Source: Kordia sp. SMS9 (GTDB lineage Bacteria; Bacteroidota; Bacteroidia; Flavobacteriales; Flavobacteriaceae). Taken from it: a stretch of 64,000 nucleotides of DNA. Location: contig NZ_CP031153.1 in assembly GCF_003352465.1 (NCBI RefSeq), positions 3,338,987 to 3,402,986 on the forward strand, in the 5' to 3' direction. This document shows positions 46,481 through 56,756 of this stretch, one piece after another (position 1 is the first letter of the stretch; each line of letters begins with the position of its first letter). The notes under the pieces were generated by a model. That model was given only the letters and a program-made list of their open reading frames with translations, did not search any database and was not told the origin of the DNA. A program made the translations under genes and the position numbers.

Positions 46481-49400
46481 ATGGAGAGTATAGAAAAACG
46501 ATTTATGCACATGGACGAAAAAACAATAAAAAAGAGCATTGCCGTTGTCGGAATATCTGGCAGATTTCCGAATGCGGAAAATTTAGCTAATTTTTGGGAG
46601 AAACTAAGACAAGGCGCTTCATTATACAATTGGCATTCTGATGATGAACTTAGAGAAAAAGGTATCAGGGAAAGTCAAATTCAAGATGAAACATTCATCA
46701 AAATTGACACTACATTACAAGGCGCAGAAACCTTTGACCCTTCATTTTTTGGCTATACCAAAAGTGAAGCAACCTACATGGATCCGCAAACACGATTACT
46801 ACACGAAGAAGTTTGGCTGGCACTAGAAGATGCCAGTTGCAATCCGTTAACATTTGACAAAAAAATAGGCTTAATTGTAAGTGCTTCCGAAAACTTAGAC
46901 TGGAAAGTATATGCGCAAAATCAGAAAAGTTCCAATGTAAGTGCATATTACCGCAGACAAATAAGCAATGTAAAATTTAGCAATACTCTGATATCATATC
47001 GCTTAAATCTCAGAGGACCAAGTTACTTTATAGATACTGCATGTTCTAGTTCTTTGGTAGGCATACACATGGCAACGCGTCAATTATTGATGAAAGAAGC
47101 TGCTATGTACGTGGTAAGCAGTGTTTCTTTAAATTCTCGTGCGGGCTACGGATATTACTATCAAGAAGGCATGATTTCCTCAAAAGATGGACGTTGCAAA
47201 CCTTTTGACAAAGATGCTTCGGGAACGTTTTTGGGCGAAGGTACCGGAACTGTAGTCTTAAAACGCTTGGAAGATGCCTTAAAAGATGGCGATACAGTGT
47301 ATGCAGTGATCAGAGGTTCTGCAACCAATAATGACGGAAGCAACAAAGTTGGGTATACGGCGCCAAGTATAGAAGGACAAGCGAGTTGTATTGCTTTGGC
47401 ACATCGTGTGGCAAACATTGCTCCTGAAACAATTGGATATGTAGAAACCCACGGAACCGCGACACAAATTGGCGATCCTATTGAACTTGAAGCACTCAAT
47501 ATTGCCTTCCAAAAAAATACGCAACAACAGTGTGCAATTGGGAGCATTAAATCAAATTTGGGCCATTTGGATGCGGCGGCTGGCATTACAGGATTTATCA
47601 AAACAGTATTGAGCTTACATCACAAAGAAATTCCGCCAAGTTTACATTACAACGCGCCAAATCCGCAAGTAAATTTTGCGCAAGGACCTTTTTATGTGAA
47701 TAATGCTTTGCAACCGTTTCAACGCTTGCAAAAGGAAATTCCTTTGCGTGCAGGTGTCAGTTCTTTTGGAATTGGAGGAACGAACGCACATGTCGTTTTA
47801 GAGGAATTTCAGAACAAAATAAACAATGCACTACCTGCGAAAAAACAGCCACTTCCTATACTGATTTCTGCTAAAAGTTCCGCTTCATTACTACAATATA
47901 AAGCCAAACTCGTACAGTATTTACAAAACAATACTCCTGTAAATTTGATGTCTGTTTTCAACGCGTTACAAGAAAAAGCGGTGTTTTCTAACAGCATTTC
48001 TGTTGTAGCATCAACCTCCGAAGAATTGATAGCAGAGTTACAAACGGTGACGTCAGAAAATAGTATATATACTGATATTGAAAATACAAAATCAAGACTT
48101 GTATTTATGTTTCCAGGGCAGGGAAGTCAGTACGAAAATATGGCATACGAACTCTATCAAGAAAATTCGTTTTTTGCTGAAATATTAGATGAAGGCTTCA
48201 AAATACTAGCAAACATCAACAATAATAACTATAAAAAAGTACTCTTTTCAACACTAACTTCGGAAGCAACTTCGGAATTATTACATACCACTCAATATAC
48301 ACAACCGTTGGTTTTTTTAGTGGAATATGCATTGGCAAAATTACTCATGGAGCTAGGAATTCAACCAACAACGATGATTGGTCATAGTTTGGGCGAATAC
48401 ACGGCAGCATGCATTTCGGGTGTTTTTTCATTTGAAGATGCGCTGCAACTTTTGGTATACAGAGCCAATCTCATGGAGCAAACTGAACAAGGTAAAATGA
48501 TTAGTGTACACTGTTCTGAAGAAGAAATTAAAGCATACTTAAATACAAACGTAAGTATTGCGGCGGTCAATGCGCCAAATGCGGTTGTAATTTCTGGAAC
48601 GGTCGCTGCAGTTGAAAAATTGGAAAACATATTCAAATCGCTTCGCATTGCTGCGATTCCTTTAAAAACGGGCAAAGGTTTTCATTCGCCTACCATGGAT
48701 GTGATTCTTGATGATTTTCAACAAAAAATAAACAGCATTTCATTGCACGAACCTACCATTCCGTTCATATCAAATCTCACAGGAAAAACCATCACAAAAG
48801 CAGAAGCTACATCGCCCGCATATTGGGTGCAACACATACGCAATGCCGTTTTATTTGCCAAAGGAATTCATACGCTAGAAACCGCAAACTATGAGGTGTT
48901 TTTAGAAGTTGGTCCAGGAAACATCTTGAAAAATCTCTACGATCGAAACAGCACAAATGCATCGAGTAAATCAGTAAGTATCTTGAAAGATTCCAAGAAA
49001 ACTGAAACTGAAATTAGGTGTTTTATCAAACAGCTAGGCTTGTTGTGGAGTTATGGCATTCATCCGCAATGGAATATACTAATTCCGCAACCTGCAACAG
49101 AAAAAATAAAATTGCCAAACTACGCCTTTGAAGACATTAAGTTTCCCTACAAAATTGATATTTACAAAGAACTCAACAACGAATTTGATTTTACTACAAA
49201 AAATACCAAAAAACCATTTGACGAATGGTTCTATACTACCAATTGGAAACGCTCACATGTACAAAAAGAAGACGAACTCTTTTCTACGTCAAACACAATT
49301 GTGCTATTTGCAACAGAAGATACTTTCTTTGAAGAACTTCAACAAGAATTGACAGCAAAAGGGAAACATGTAATCATTGTAAAAAAAGGAATGCGGTATG

Positions 49401-51025
49401 CGTATATTTCTGAAAATGAACATGTTGTTTGTGCGGAAAAGTCATCAGATTTTACACTCTTATACAACAATATCAAGTCGGTTCACGATACAATAGATCA
49501 TTACATTTACGGTTGGTCTTTGTCAAATGCCGAAAAAACAATTGCAAATTTAACAGTGGAAAATCAAGCAACATTGCATGAAGATTTCTACGGATGTTTA
49601 CACATTATACAATCATTTCAACTACAAAAAACACGGCAACGCCATAAATTTACATTGCTAACACAGCAATACGTTAACATTCATGCAAACGAAAAACAGG
49701 ACTTTGCTTCGGCGAGCGCCAACACATTACTATATGTTGCCATGCAAGAAAATCTAAAAGGATTTAATTGTACCATTGATCTTGACAAAAACGATGCGCA
49801 ACTTGCAGAAAAAGTAGCAAATGATATTCTGTACAATGCCAAAGATCTTCAAATTACCTATCGAAATAACATTCGTTGGGTGCGCATGTACGAATCTGTA
49901 AAAGTAGCGGCACAAACTGCAAATTCGATCATTAAGAAAAATGGCATCTATATAATTACGGGCGGAATTGGAAATGCTGCGTTAACACTCGCAACGCATT
50001 TACTAACAAACTATGAAGCAAAAGTATTTCTTATCGGAAGATCCCATGTGCCTGCGGAAGAACATTGGGCGCAATTACTACAATTATCATATCAAGAAGT
50101 AAAAGCGAAAAAACTGGAAAAAGTCATTAGATATGTAAAATTAGCCACAAAACATAAAGAAATCTTACACTACTTTAGCGGCGATATTACAGAATTAGCA
50201 ACCATAAAAAACACCATTTCAGAAATTGAAGAAGCGCACGGGCAACTCAACGGAATCATTCATACCGCAGGAAACATAGATCGGAAAACCTATGAATTGG
50301 TGGAAAAAATTCAGCCAGAAAATGTACAAGCGCAATTCGCTCCAAAAGCAACGGGAATCTTAAATCTCTTCGAAATTATAAAAACGAGCGAGATAGATTT
50401 TGTGTGGGCAACTTCAAGTTTATCCGCAGTTTTAGGAGGAATTACCTATGCTTCTTACGCCGCGGCAAATAGTTTTATGGACGAATTTGCATCGGTGTTG
50501 GATGCGGAAACCGATCAAAAGTGGATTTCTGTAAACTTAGACGGATTGTCCTTTGGAGAGGATGACGCGTACATTCAAGAAGCGGAATTTATCAACATAT
50601 TTGAACGTACACTTCATTCAAAAGAAACTGCTCAGTGGATTGTTTCCATACAAGATATTTATGAACGCGATACGCTTCCCAGAAGAATAGAACAAAAAAT
50701 AAAATCAACGGATACAGCCATTGGCGTAGAAAATGATACAGATCATACAGGAATAAAAAATGTAGCCCACGAATTGCGTACCTTATGGATGGATTTCTTT
50801 GATAATGAAGAAATCAATTTAGAAAGTAACTATTTTGAATTGGGTGGCAACTCGCTCAATATCATAGTGATGCATCAAAAAATAAAAGAAATTTGGAATG
50901 TAGACATTTCCATTGCACAACTATTTACGATGCAAACACTCAACGATATCGTGAAAGAAGTAGAAAAACATCTTGAAAAAGAAGAAGTCACAACTGTAAA
51001 TGACGATACCTTAATTGGATTTTAA
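46481..51025 (+). CDS. Type I PKS module, KS-AT-KR-ACP
   Basis: This is a single cis-AT PKS module. KS (19-443) has active Cys188 in DTACSSSL plus the catalytic His motifs ETHGTAT and NLGHLDAAAG. AT (540-840) has nucleophile Ser636 in GHSLGEY; its specificity motif reads GFHS, nearer the malonyl-type HAFHS than the methylmalonyl YASH. KR (about 1150-1375) has TGGIGNA for NADPH and a Ser-Tyr-Asn set in ATSSLS...YASYAAAN. The ACP (about 1427-1497) has GGNS. No dehydratase or enoylreductase is seen. The predicted step is C2 extension of the peptidyl-Asp from NRPS-4 and reduction to a beta-hydroxy, giving a statine-like gamma-amino-beta-hydroxy unit; the product is inference. It sits 3 bp after NRPS-4 and 17 bp before the hydrolase gene. 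Confidence 0.94.
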   Translation: MESIEKRFMHMDEKTIKKSIAVVGISGRFPNAENLANFWEKLRQGASLYNWHSDDELREKGIRESQIQDETFIKIDTTLQGAETFDPSFFGYTKSEATYMDPQTRLLHEEVWLALEDASCNPLTFDKKIGLIVSASENLDWKVYAQNQKSSNVSAYYRRQISNVKFSNTLISYRLNLRGPSYFIDTACSSSLVGIHMATRQLLMKEAAMYVVSSVSLNSRAGYGYYYQEGMISSKDGRCKPFDKDASGTFLGEGTGTVVLKRLEDALKDGDTVYAVIRGSATNNDGSNKVGYTAPSIEGQASCIALAHRVANIAPETIGYVETHGTATQIGDPIELEALNIAFQKNTQQQCAIGSIKSNLGHLDAAAGITGFIKTVLSLHHKEIPPSLHYNAPNPQVNFAQGPFYVNNALQPFQRLQKEIPLRAGVSSFGIGGTNAHVVLEEFQNKINNALPAKKQPLPILISAKSSASLLQYKAKLVQYLQNNTPVNLMSVFNALQEKAVFSNSISVVASTSEELIAELQTVTSENSIYTDIENTKSRLVFMFPGQGSQYENMAYELYQENSFFAEILDEGFKILANINNNNYKKVLFSTLTSEATSELLHTTQYTQPLVFLVEYALAKLLMELGIQPTTMIGHSLGEYTAACISGVFSFEDALQLLVYRANLMEQTEQGKMISVHCSEEEIKAYLNTNVSIAAVNAPNAVVISGTVAAVEKLENIFKSLRIAAIPLKTGKGFHSPTMDVILDDFQQKINSISLHEPTIPFISNLTGKTITKAEATSPAYWVQHIRNAVLFAKGIHTLETANYEVFLEVGPGNILKNLYDRNSTNASSKSVSILKDSKKTETEIRCFIKQLGLLWSYGIHPQWNILIPQPATEKIKLPNYAFEDIKFPYKIDIYKELNNEFDFTTKNTKKPFDEWFYTTNWKRSHVQKEDELFSTSNTIVLFATEDTFFEELQQELTAKGKHVIIVKKGMRYAYISENEHVVCAEKSSDFTLLYNNIKSVHDTIDHYIYGWSLSNAEKTIANLTVENQATLHEDFYGCLHIIQSFQLQKTRQRHKFTLLTQQYVNIHANEKQDFASASANTLLYVAMQENLKGFNCTIDLDKNDAQLAEKVANDILYNAKDLQITYRNNIRWVRMYESVKVAAQTANSIIKKNGIYIITGGIGNAALTLATHLLTNYEAKVFLIGRSHVPAEEHWAQLLQLSYQEVKAKKLEKVIRYVKLATKHKEILHYFSGDITELATIKNTISEIEEAHGQLNGIIHTAGNIDRKTYELVEKIQPENVQAQFAPKATGILNLFEIIKTSEIDFVWATSSLSAVLGGITYASYAAANSFMDEFASVLDAETDQKWISVNLDGLSFGEDDAYIQEAEFINIFERTLHSKETAQWIVSIQDIYERDTLPRRIEQKIKSTDTAIGVENDTDHTGIKNVAHELRTLWMDFFDNEEINLESNYFELGGNSLNIIVMHQKIKEIWNVDISIAQLFTMQTLNDIVKEVEKHLEKEEVTTVNDDTLIGF

Positions 51026-51042
51026 ACCGCAAAACCAACAAC

Positions 51043-52950
51043 ATGAAAAGTGGTAATCACATCGTTGTAATTTTTGTATTTGTAAGTCTGTGCTTAGTGC
51101 AAAATGCTGTAGCACAAAAGCTGACAAAAGAAGATTACACAAAAAAAGAAGTATACATTGAAATGCGCGATGGCATACAATTATACACTGCAATTTATAC
51201 ACCAAAAAACAGCACAAAAAAATATCCAATCATCTTATCGCGAACCACTTGGGGAAACAGACCGTATGGAGCAGATAAAAAGCACCGATACATTTCGTAC
51301 AACAAAACCTTGCTGGCAGAAGGCAACATCTTTGTGCATCAAGATGTCAGAGGACGTTTTATGAGTCAAGGCGAGTTTGACAATACACGTCCTGTGGTTT
51401 CCACGAACAATCCGAAAGCTGTAGATGAGCTGACAGATACCTACGATTCTGTAGAATGGTTGCTAAAAAATGTGCAACACAACAATGGAAATGTGGGCGT
51501 TTTAGGCACTTCCTATCCTGGATTTTATGCAGCATTAAGCGCCATTTCTGGGCATCCAGCCATCAAAGCAGTTTCTCCGCAAGCGCCTGTGTGCGATTTA
51601 TTTTTTGATGATATTCATCGAAATGGAACTTTCGGAATTTACTTTTGGCCTTCGCTAGATGCGATTGGGATACAAACACCTGACAACACTGACAAATGGT
51701 GGGATATGTACAATCTTTCTAAAGTAAAAAATAAAGACGGATACGACTTCTATCTGAATGATTTGGGAAGTTTGAAAAATTCAGACAAATTCATGAATCC
51801 TGATAACTTTCTATGGAAACAAATCGTGGCGCATCCGAATTATGATAATTTTTGGCAAGAAAGAAATCCATTGCCACACATGAAAAACATTCACTGTGAA
51901 GTACTAGTCGTTGGCGGTTGGAATGACATGGAAGATTTATACGGAACGCTCGGCTTTTTCAACGCGATCAATGATCAAAATGCCAACATAAACCCGTATT
52001 TAGTCATTGGACCTTGGGCACATGGCGACTACCGATATGAAAGAGGTGCCTATGCTATTGGAAATGTATACTTTGGGAAAAATCTAACGACGTACTTTCA
52101 AGAAAAAATAGAAGCTCCTTTCTTCAATCGGTATTTAAAAGGCACGGACAAAGACATAGAAATTCCTAAAATAAGTTTATTTGACACAGGTTCGTTAAAG
52201 TGGAAGCATTTTGAAAACTATCCACAAGCAACTGCTAAAAATGAAATAACCTATTACACAAGCGAAAAAGGAAAACTATCACACAACAAAACGAGTACAA
52301 CATCAGCAACCAAAGGAATTAACTATGTGAGCGATCCAAACAAACCAGTTCCGTATTCGGCAGATCGCACCTTGCAAAAATACTCTCCGAAGCTATTCAT
52401 TGCAGAAGATCAACGTTTTTCGAGTTCAAGAACAGATGTGATTACATTTTCTACAGAAACCTTGCAAAATGATGTGGAAGTCTTTGGCGCTATAGAAGCG
52501 GTATTGCAAGTAGCTACCGATCAAACAGACGCAGATTGGATGGTAAAAGTCATTGATGTATATCCGAATGAGGAAGTGGCAGACAGTCTCAAAATCAATA
52601 AAAATGTGCTCATGGAAGGCTACGAACGCATCGTACGATGGGATGTGATACGAGGACGTTTCCGAGAAAGTTTTGAAAGCCCAAAACCTTTTGTTCCCAA
52701 TCAAAAAACGAAGGTCAACCTAAATTTGTTAGATGTGATGCATACCTTTAAAAAAGGCCATAAAATTATGATTCAAATTCAAAACAGTTATTTCCCGTAT
52801 TTAGATCGGAATCCCCAAAAATATGTTCCCAATATTTACAAGGCAGACGATTCGGATTTTACAAAAGCCAATCACACAATATTTTTTGACAGTTACATCA
52901 AATTCAATGTTGTAAACGGTCAATATCACAAAAAAAACAATGATGAATAA
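51043..52950 (+). CDS. Secreted CocE/NonD-family hydrolase (X-Pro dipeptidyl-peptidase S15-like)
   Basis: This 635-residue protein starts with a clear signal peptide (about residues 1-24, cleavage near AVA-Q), so it should act in the periplasm or outside the cell. It belongs to the alpha/beta-hydrolase group that includes cocaine esterase, glutaryl-7-ACA acylase and alpha-amino-acid ester hydrolases. Supporting motifs are RDGIQLYTAIYTP, the oxyanion-type HQDVRGRF, nucleophile Ser157 in GTSYPG, and a GPWAHGDY block likely carrying the catalytic His. A C-terminal jelly-roll region of the family follows (from about residue 390). It lies between two PKS genes and overlaps the next gene by 11 bp, so it is translationally linked to the pathway. 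Possible roles are trimming an inactive precursor after export, ester or amide hydrolysis, or self-protection; the sequence does not decide between them. Confidence 0.88.
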   Translation: MKSGNHIVVIFVFVSLCLVQNAVAQKLTKEDYTKKEVYIEMRDGIQLYTAIYTPKNSTKKYPIILSRTTWGNRPYGADKKHRYISYNKTLLAEGNIFVHQDVRGRFMSQGEFDNTRPVVSTNNPKAVDELTDTYDSVEWLLKNVQHNNGNVGVLGTSYPGFYAALSAISGHPAIKAVSPQAPVCDLFFDDIHRNGTFGIYFWPSLDAIGIQTPDNTDKWWDMYNLSKVKNKDGYDFYLNDLGSLKNSDKFMNPDNFLWKQIVAHPNYDNFWQERNPLPHMKNIHCEVLVVGGWNDMEDLYGTLGFFNAINDQNANINPYLVIGPWAHGDYRYERGAYAIGNVYFGKNLTTYFQEKIEAPFFNRYLKGTDKDIEIPKISLFDTGSLKWKHFENYPQATAKNEITYYTSEKGKLSHNKTSTTSATKGINYVSDPNKPVPYSADRTLQKYSPKLFIAEDQRFSSSRTDVITFSTETLQNDVEVFGAIEAVLQVATDQTDADWMVKVIDVYPNEEVADSLKINKNVLMEGYERIVRWDVIRGRFRESFESPKPFVPNQKTKVNLNLLDVMHTFKKGHKIMIQIQNSYFPYLDRNPQKYVPNIYKADDSDFTKANHTIFFDSYIKFNVVNGQYHKKNNDE

Positions 52951-55900
52951 AGATATTGCTATAGTAGGTGTTTCTTTTTCAATTGCTGGAATTCAGAATT
53001 TGCAGGAATATTATGAAGCTATTACAGCGGAAACCCCAAAAATAAAAGGAATCCCCGAGATTCGAAAAGAAGATGTAGAAGCGAGATTTGGTCCGCAAAC
53101 CATTGGAAATGCGGGCTATTTAGATCGTATTGATGTATTTGATGAACGCTATTTCGGAATTACGAAAGGAGAAGCAATGCGTATGGATCCTGAACAGCGA
53201 CTCATGCTTGAACACTCGGTAAAAGCACTGTACAATGCTGGATACACGCGAAAAGAAGTTGCCAACAACCGAACAGGATTTTTTCATACGTATTACTATT
53301 CTTCATACCGTTACTTTTTTGATGATTTTTCAAACGTGTCATTAACCTCGCACATGTCTGGAATGATTGGCACAAAAGTCGCAAATCACCTCGGACTCAA
53401 AGGACCAGTCGTTGGTTATGACACTACGTGTTCTTCATCGTTAGTTGCTTTGTATTACGCATGCCAAAGTTTACACATAGAAGATTGTGAATATGCTTTT
53501 GTGGGCGGCGTCAATCTTGGGGTAGCGCATGCACAAAAAGTAGCTGCAGCCATCTATTCAAACTCTGAAAAATGCCTGCCTTTTGATGAAAAAGCAGATG
53601 GAACCGTTCCCGGAGAAGGCGTTATTTGTCTCTTACTAAAAACCTTAGACAAGGCAAAAAAAGACAACGATACCATTTATGGAGTCATCAAAGGTGGCGC
53701 CATCAACCACGGCGGAGAACGCATTCAAAACATCACTGCGCCAAGTCCGTTGGCACAAAAAGAAGTATTGCTCCGCGCTTGGGAAAAAAGTAATATTTCG
53801 GTTGAAGACATCGGTTTTATAGAAGCGCACGGAACTGGAACGGAATTGGGCGATCCAATAGAATTTGAAGGAATTCAACTAGCATTCAAAGAAAAAAATA
53901 AAAAAACTACTTGTGGCATCAGCTCTGCAAAAGGGCAAGTTGGACACTTAGACGCCATGTCGGGATTGGCAGGAATCGTAAGGAGTTTGGTCAGTTTAAA
54001 TTATCAAATAAAACCCAAACAACAAGGTTTTCAAAAGCTAAATCCACATATTCGAACGGAATTGCCAAACGTATACGTTCAAGACAACACAGAAGCTTGG
54101 GAAACAGACAAAAAGCGCATGTTGGGCGTGAGTTCTTTTGGACTTACGGGAACGAATGTCCACATGATTCTTCAAGAATATACAACGGCACAACAGCATG
54201 AAAATTCAAATGACAAAAGCATCCATTTTGCAAGATTATCTGCCAAAAGTGAAGCATTGATACAAGCCACAAAAAAACATTTAATCACTTATATAGAAAA
54301 CAATCAAGCTGTAAATTTACATGATTTCAGCTATTCGCTAAACAAACTATATGATGCGGAAGATGCAGTGACCGCTTCCTTAATATTCAGAAATAACGAA
54401 GCATTGCTGGAAGCATTGAAACAACAAACGGTTCATATTCGTAAAGATAAAACCTTGAAAAGCGTCATCGTTTTAGTGCCAGGAATTTATGATTGGAACG
54501 CACATGAACGCACACGGCTTTTGCAAGAATATCCTGAAATTTGGGCTGAAATTGAAAAAACGATTCCTGTGGAAACTTTTGCAGCAAAAGAAGATTTCAT
54601 TAAAAATGTATTGATTCAATATGGAATATTAAAAAGTTTCATGCAACAGAAAGATTTTGCAGCGCAAGTTTTGTTTGGAGGACAAGGGAAAATACTGCAA
54701 CAATTGCTGTCGTATACAAGTCAAACCGAAAAAGAAAACTATCTAAAAACGATCACTGCAAACAGTTCAAAGGATTTTAAAGCTACTTCCTTTATCAACT
54801 ATCTCAATAATTTACAGCAACTTTCAGAAACTATTTTTTATGTCGTGGGCGATCAGGGAGAAATGTTGCAAGCGTTTCAAAGCAAAAGCAAAGAACAACA
54901 CTTCCATAAGTTTTACATGGGCAAAAATGTTTCGGGATACATAGAAATGCAACAACATCTTTTCAATCACGGGTTTGCTGTAAAAATACCTGTTACAAAA
55001 CAACAATTCCTTCAAAATTTGGGACTTCCCGTATTTTTATCCAAACGTCATTGGGTAGAAAATGTTACGTTGGATGTGCCTGACTATAAAACACCAACCA
55101 ACCCTATTTCTTCTGAAAAAAATACACGCGAATTTACAGAAACAGAAATCATTCAGCATATAAAAACAATTTGGCAACACACATTACGCATAGAAAACAT
55201 TGGCGAAGAAGATAGCTTTTTTGACATTGGCGGAAGTTCGCTTTTAGGCTTAGATGTGATGATGGATATTGAAAACGTATTTGGAATTCGCATGGAATAT
55301 CAAGATATATTTCAACAAGATACGATTCAAAAATTGGCGGAATTTATTGCACAAAAATTGCACTCAGAAGCGAGCGTGGTAACAACAACAGAAGTTGCGC
55401 AACAACAACCAGCAATTGACAAAGAAGAAAAATACAAAGCAGCAATTCAGGAAGTTGAAACACTAACGTTGGCAACCAAAACATTTCAAACAATTTTCTT
55501 AACTGGAGCCACTGGATTTTTAGGTGTTTACTTGCTGAAAGAATTGCTGGAAAATACCACCGCAAGCATTATCTGTTTGGTGCGAACCTCAGAAGAAATG
55601 ACTGCTACAGAACGCTGTTTTAAAGGCTATGAATCGTATTTTGGAAAGAACGCACTTTCTGAAGCGCATAAAAATAGAATTGAAGTCGTAGCAGGAGATG
55701 TAACCATTGCAGGATTGGGAATTGAACCTGCTAATAATGCGCTATTTCAATCTATTGATATTGTATATCACACGGCGGCTGCAGTCAATCATTATGGAAA
55801 AAAGGAACGATCCGATTTGATCAATTTTCACGGCACCAAACATGTTTTTGAATGGGCAAAAGCGCATCACATTCCAAATTTCAATCACATTTCATCGGTG

Positions 55901-56635
55901 GCAGTTTCGGGCTCGTATATTGAAAATGTAGCCGAAATCAATTACAATGAAACAGATTTAGATTTAGGGCAACAATTTGGTTCGTACATTTACAGTTCTT
56001 CCAAATTTAAAGCGGAAAAATACTTGCACGAACAACAAAATGATGCGATGACTATCAATGTTTTGCGATTGGGCAACTTAGGAGGCGATAGTGTACGAGG
56101 AAATTTTCAAAGAAATATTGAAAACAACATTGTTTATCTGCTTTTCAAATCGTTATACAACTCAGGAATTTATCCAGAAAATTACGAACGAAACATCGAA
56201 ATTTCTCCGGTAGATCAAATTGCGAAAGCGATCTATGTAATCTCAACACATGCCAATAACGCATTGCAAACGTTTCATTTGTACAAATTTGAAAACTTGA
56301 CTTTGCAAAATATTACAGCCGCTTTTCAGCATCACAATATTACCGTGCATCCTGTGGCACAAGCGATCTTTGAAGAGCGTATCGCAACTGTAATTTCAGA
56401 GACAGACGCAAATAAAATTCCGTTTTTTGGCATTGCGCAACAGCGTGAACAAAACATGGATGCATACACACATTATCACATTCAAACTCAAAAAACAGCC
56501 GCTTTTTTAGCACGTATTGGCTTTTCGTTTGAACCAGATGCGATGTATTATTCAAAAATTATTGCGCATTGCATTCGAATGAATTTTTTCAAACCTGAAG
56601 AGCAACTACATTTAAATACTGTAAGTTCAACATAA
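52940..56635 (+). CDS. PKS-like protein, KS-(degenerate AT)-ACP-thioester reductase
   Basis: The start overlaps the hydrolase stop; an ATG 3 bp further is also possible. KS (4-415) looks catalytically intact: Cys164 in DTTCSSSL, EAHGTGT and GQVGHLDAMSG. Residues about 425-715 occupy the AT position, opening with an AT-like VIVLVPG and closing with a post-AT linker-like LPVFLSKRHW, but have no GHSxGE nucleophile motif (GGQG appears instead). The region is probably a dead AT. The ACP (734-808) has GGSS. The C-terminal reductase (848-1190) has the NAD(P) motif TGATGFLG (from residue 855) and the Tyr1018-x3-Lys1022 pair of extended SDR terminal domains. It would release the chain by NADPH reduction as an aldehyde, or as an alcohol after a second reduction. 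It is the last large gene of its operon, followed by a terminator-like hairpin. Confidence 0.92.
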   Translation: MMNKDIAIVGVSFSIAGIQNLQEYYEAITAETPKIKGIPEIRKEDVEARFGPQTIGNAGYLDRIDVFDERYFGITKGEAMRMDPEQRLMLEHSVKALYNAGYTRKEVANNRTGFFHTYYYSSYRYFFDDFSNVSLTSHMSGMIGTKVANHLGLKGPVVGYDTTCSSSLVALYYACQSLHIEDCEYAFVGGVNLGVAHAQKVAAAIYSNSEKCLPFDEKADGTVPGEGVICLLLKTLDKAKKDNDTIYGVIKGGAINHGGERIQNITAPSPLAQKEVLLRAWEKSNISVEDIGFIEAHGTGTELGDPIEFEGIQLAFKEKNKKTTCGISSAKGQVGHLDAMSGLAGIVRSLVSLNYQIKPKQQGFQKLNPHIRTELPNVYVQDNTEAWETDKKRMLGVSSFGLTGTNVHMILQEYTTAQQHENSNDKSIHFARLSAKSEALIQATKKHLITYIENNQAVNLHDFSYSLNKLYDAEDAVTASLIFRNNEALLEALKQQTVHIRKDKTLKSVIVLVPGIYDWNAHERTRLLQEYPEIWAEIEKTIPVETFAAKEDFIKNVLIQYGILKSFMQQKDFAAQVLFGGQGKILQQLLSYTSQTEKENYLKTITANSSKDFKATSFINYLNNLQQLSETIFYVVGDQGEMLQAFQSKSKEQHFHKFYMGKNVSGYIEMQQHLFNHGFAVKIPVTKQQFLQNLGLPVFLSKRHWVENVTLDVPDYKTPTNPISSEKNTREFTETEIIQHIKTIWQHTLRIENIGEEDSFFDIGGSSLLGLDVMMDIENVFGIRMEYQDIFQQDTIQKLAEFIAQKLHSEASVVTTTEVAQQQPAIDKEEKYKAAIQEVETLTLATKTFQTIFLTGATGFLGVYLLKELLENTTASIICLVRTSEEMTATERCFKGYESYFGKNALSEAHKNRIEVVAGDVTIAGLGIEPANNALFQSIDIVYHTAAAVNHYGKKERSDLINFHGTKHVFEWAKAHHIPNFNHISSVAVSGSYIENVAEINYNETDLDLGQQFGSYIYSSSKFKAEKYLHEQQNDAMTINVLRLGNLGGDSVRGNFQRNIENNIVYLLFKSLYNSGIYPENYERNIEISPVDQIAKAIYVISTHANNALQTFHLYKFENLTLQNITAAFQHHNITVHPVAQAIFEERIATVISETDANKIPFFGIAQQREQNMDAYTHYHIQTQKTAAFLARIGFSFEPDAMYYSKIIAHCIRMNFFKPEEQLHLNTVSST

Positions 56636-56686
56636 AAACCATAACTATTAAACGTAAAACCAAGACATACTAATAATTGTAAAGTC

Positions 56687-56712
56687 AGAATGTAACACAA
56701 GTACATTCTTTT
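56687..56712 (+). terminator. Intrinsic terminator after the PKS-reductase gene
   Basis: Arms AGAATGTA (56687-56694) and TACATTCT (56702-56709) pair exactly around a 7-nt loop and run into a short T tract. It lies about 50 bp past the PKS-reductase stop and probably closes the operon that starts with the carbamoyltransferase. Confidence 0.6.
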
Positions 56713-56745
56713 GCAATGCTTAGTTTTTATAAATTACTAACTTTA
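56709..56745 (+). promoter_or_regulatory. Weak Bacteroidota-type promoter candidate for the small peptide gene
   Basis: TTTTG at 56709-56713 and TAACTTTA at 56738-56745 resemble the Bacteroidota -33 (TTG) and -7 (TAnnTTTG) elements. The spacing is a few bases longer than usual and the last base of the -7 box differs. It lies directly before the 56757 start. Confidence 0.3.
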
Positions 56746-56756
56746 ATCTTTAAATT

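Noticed and set aside
47161..47601. 146-codon open frame on the minus strand inside the PKS
   Set aside because: It lies wholly antisense to the conserved KS domain and its translation has no recognisable motif; it is a shadow of codon bias.
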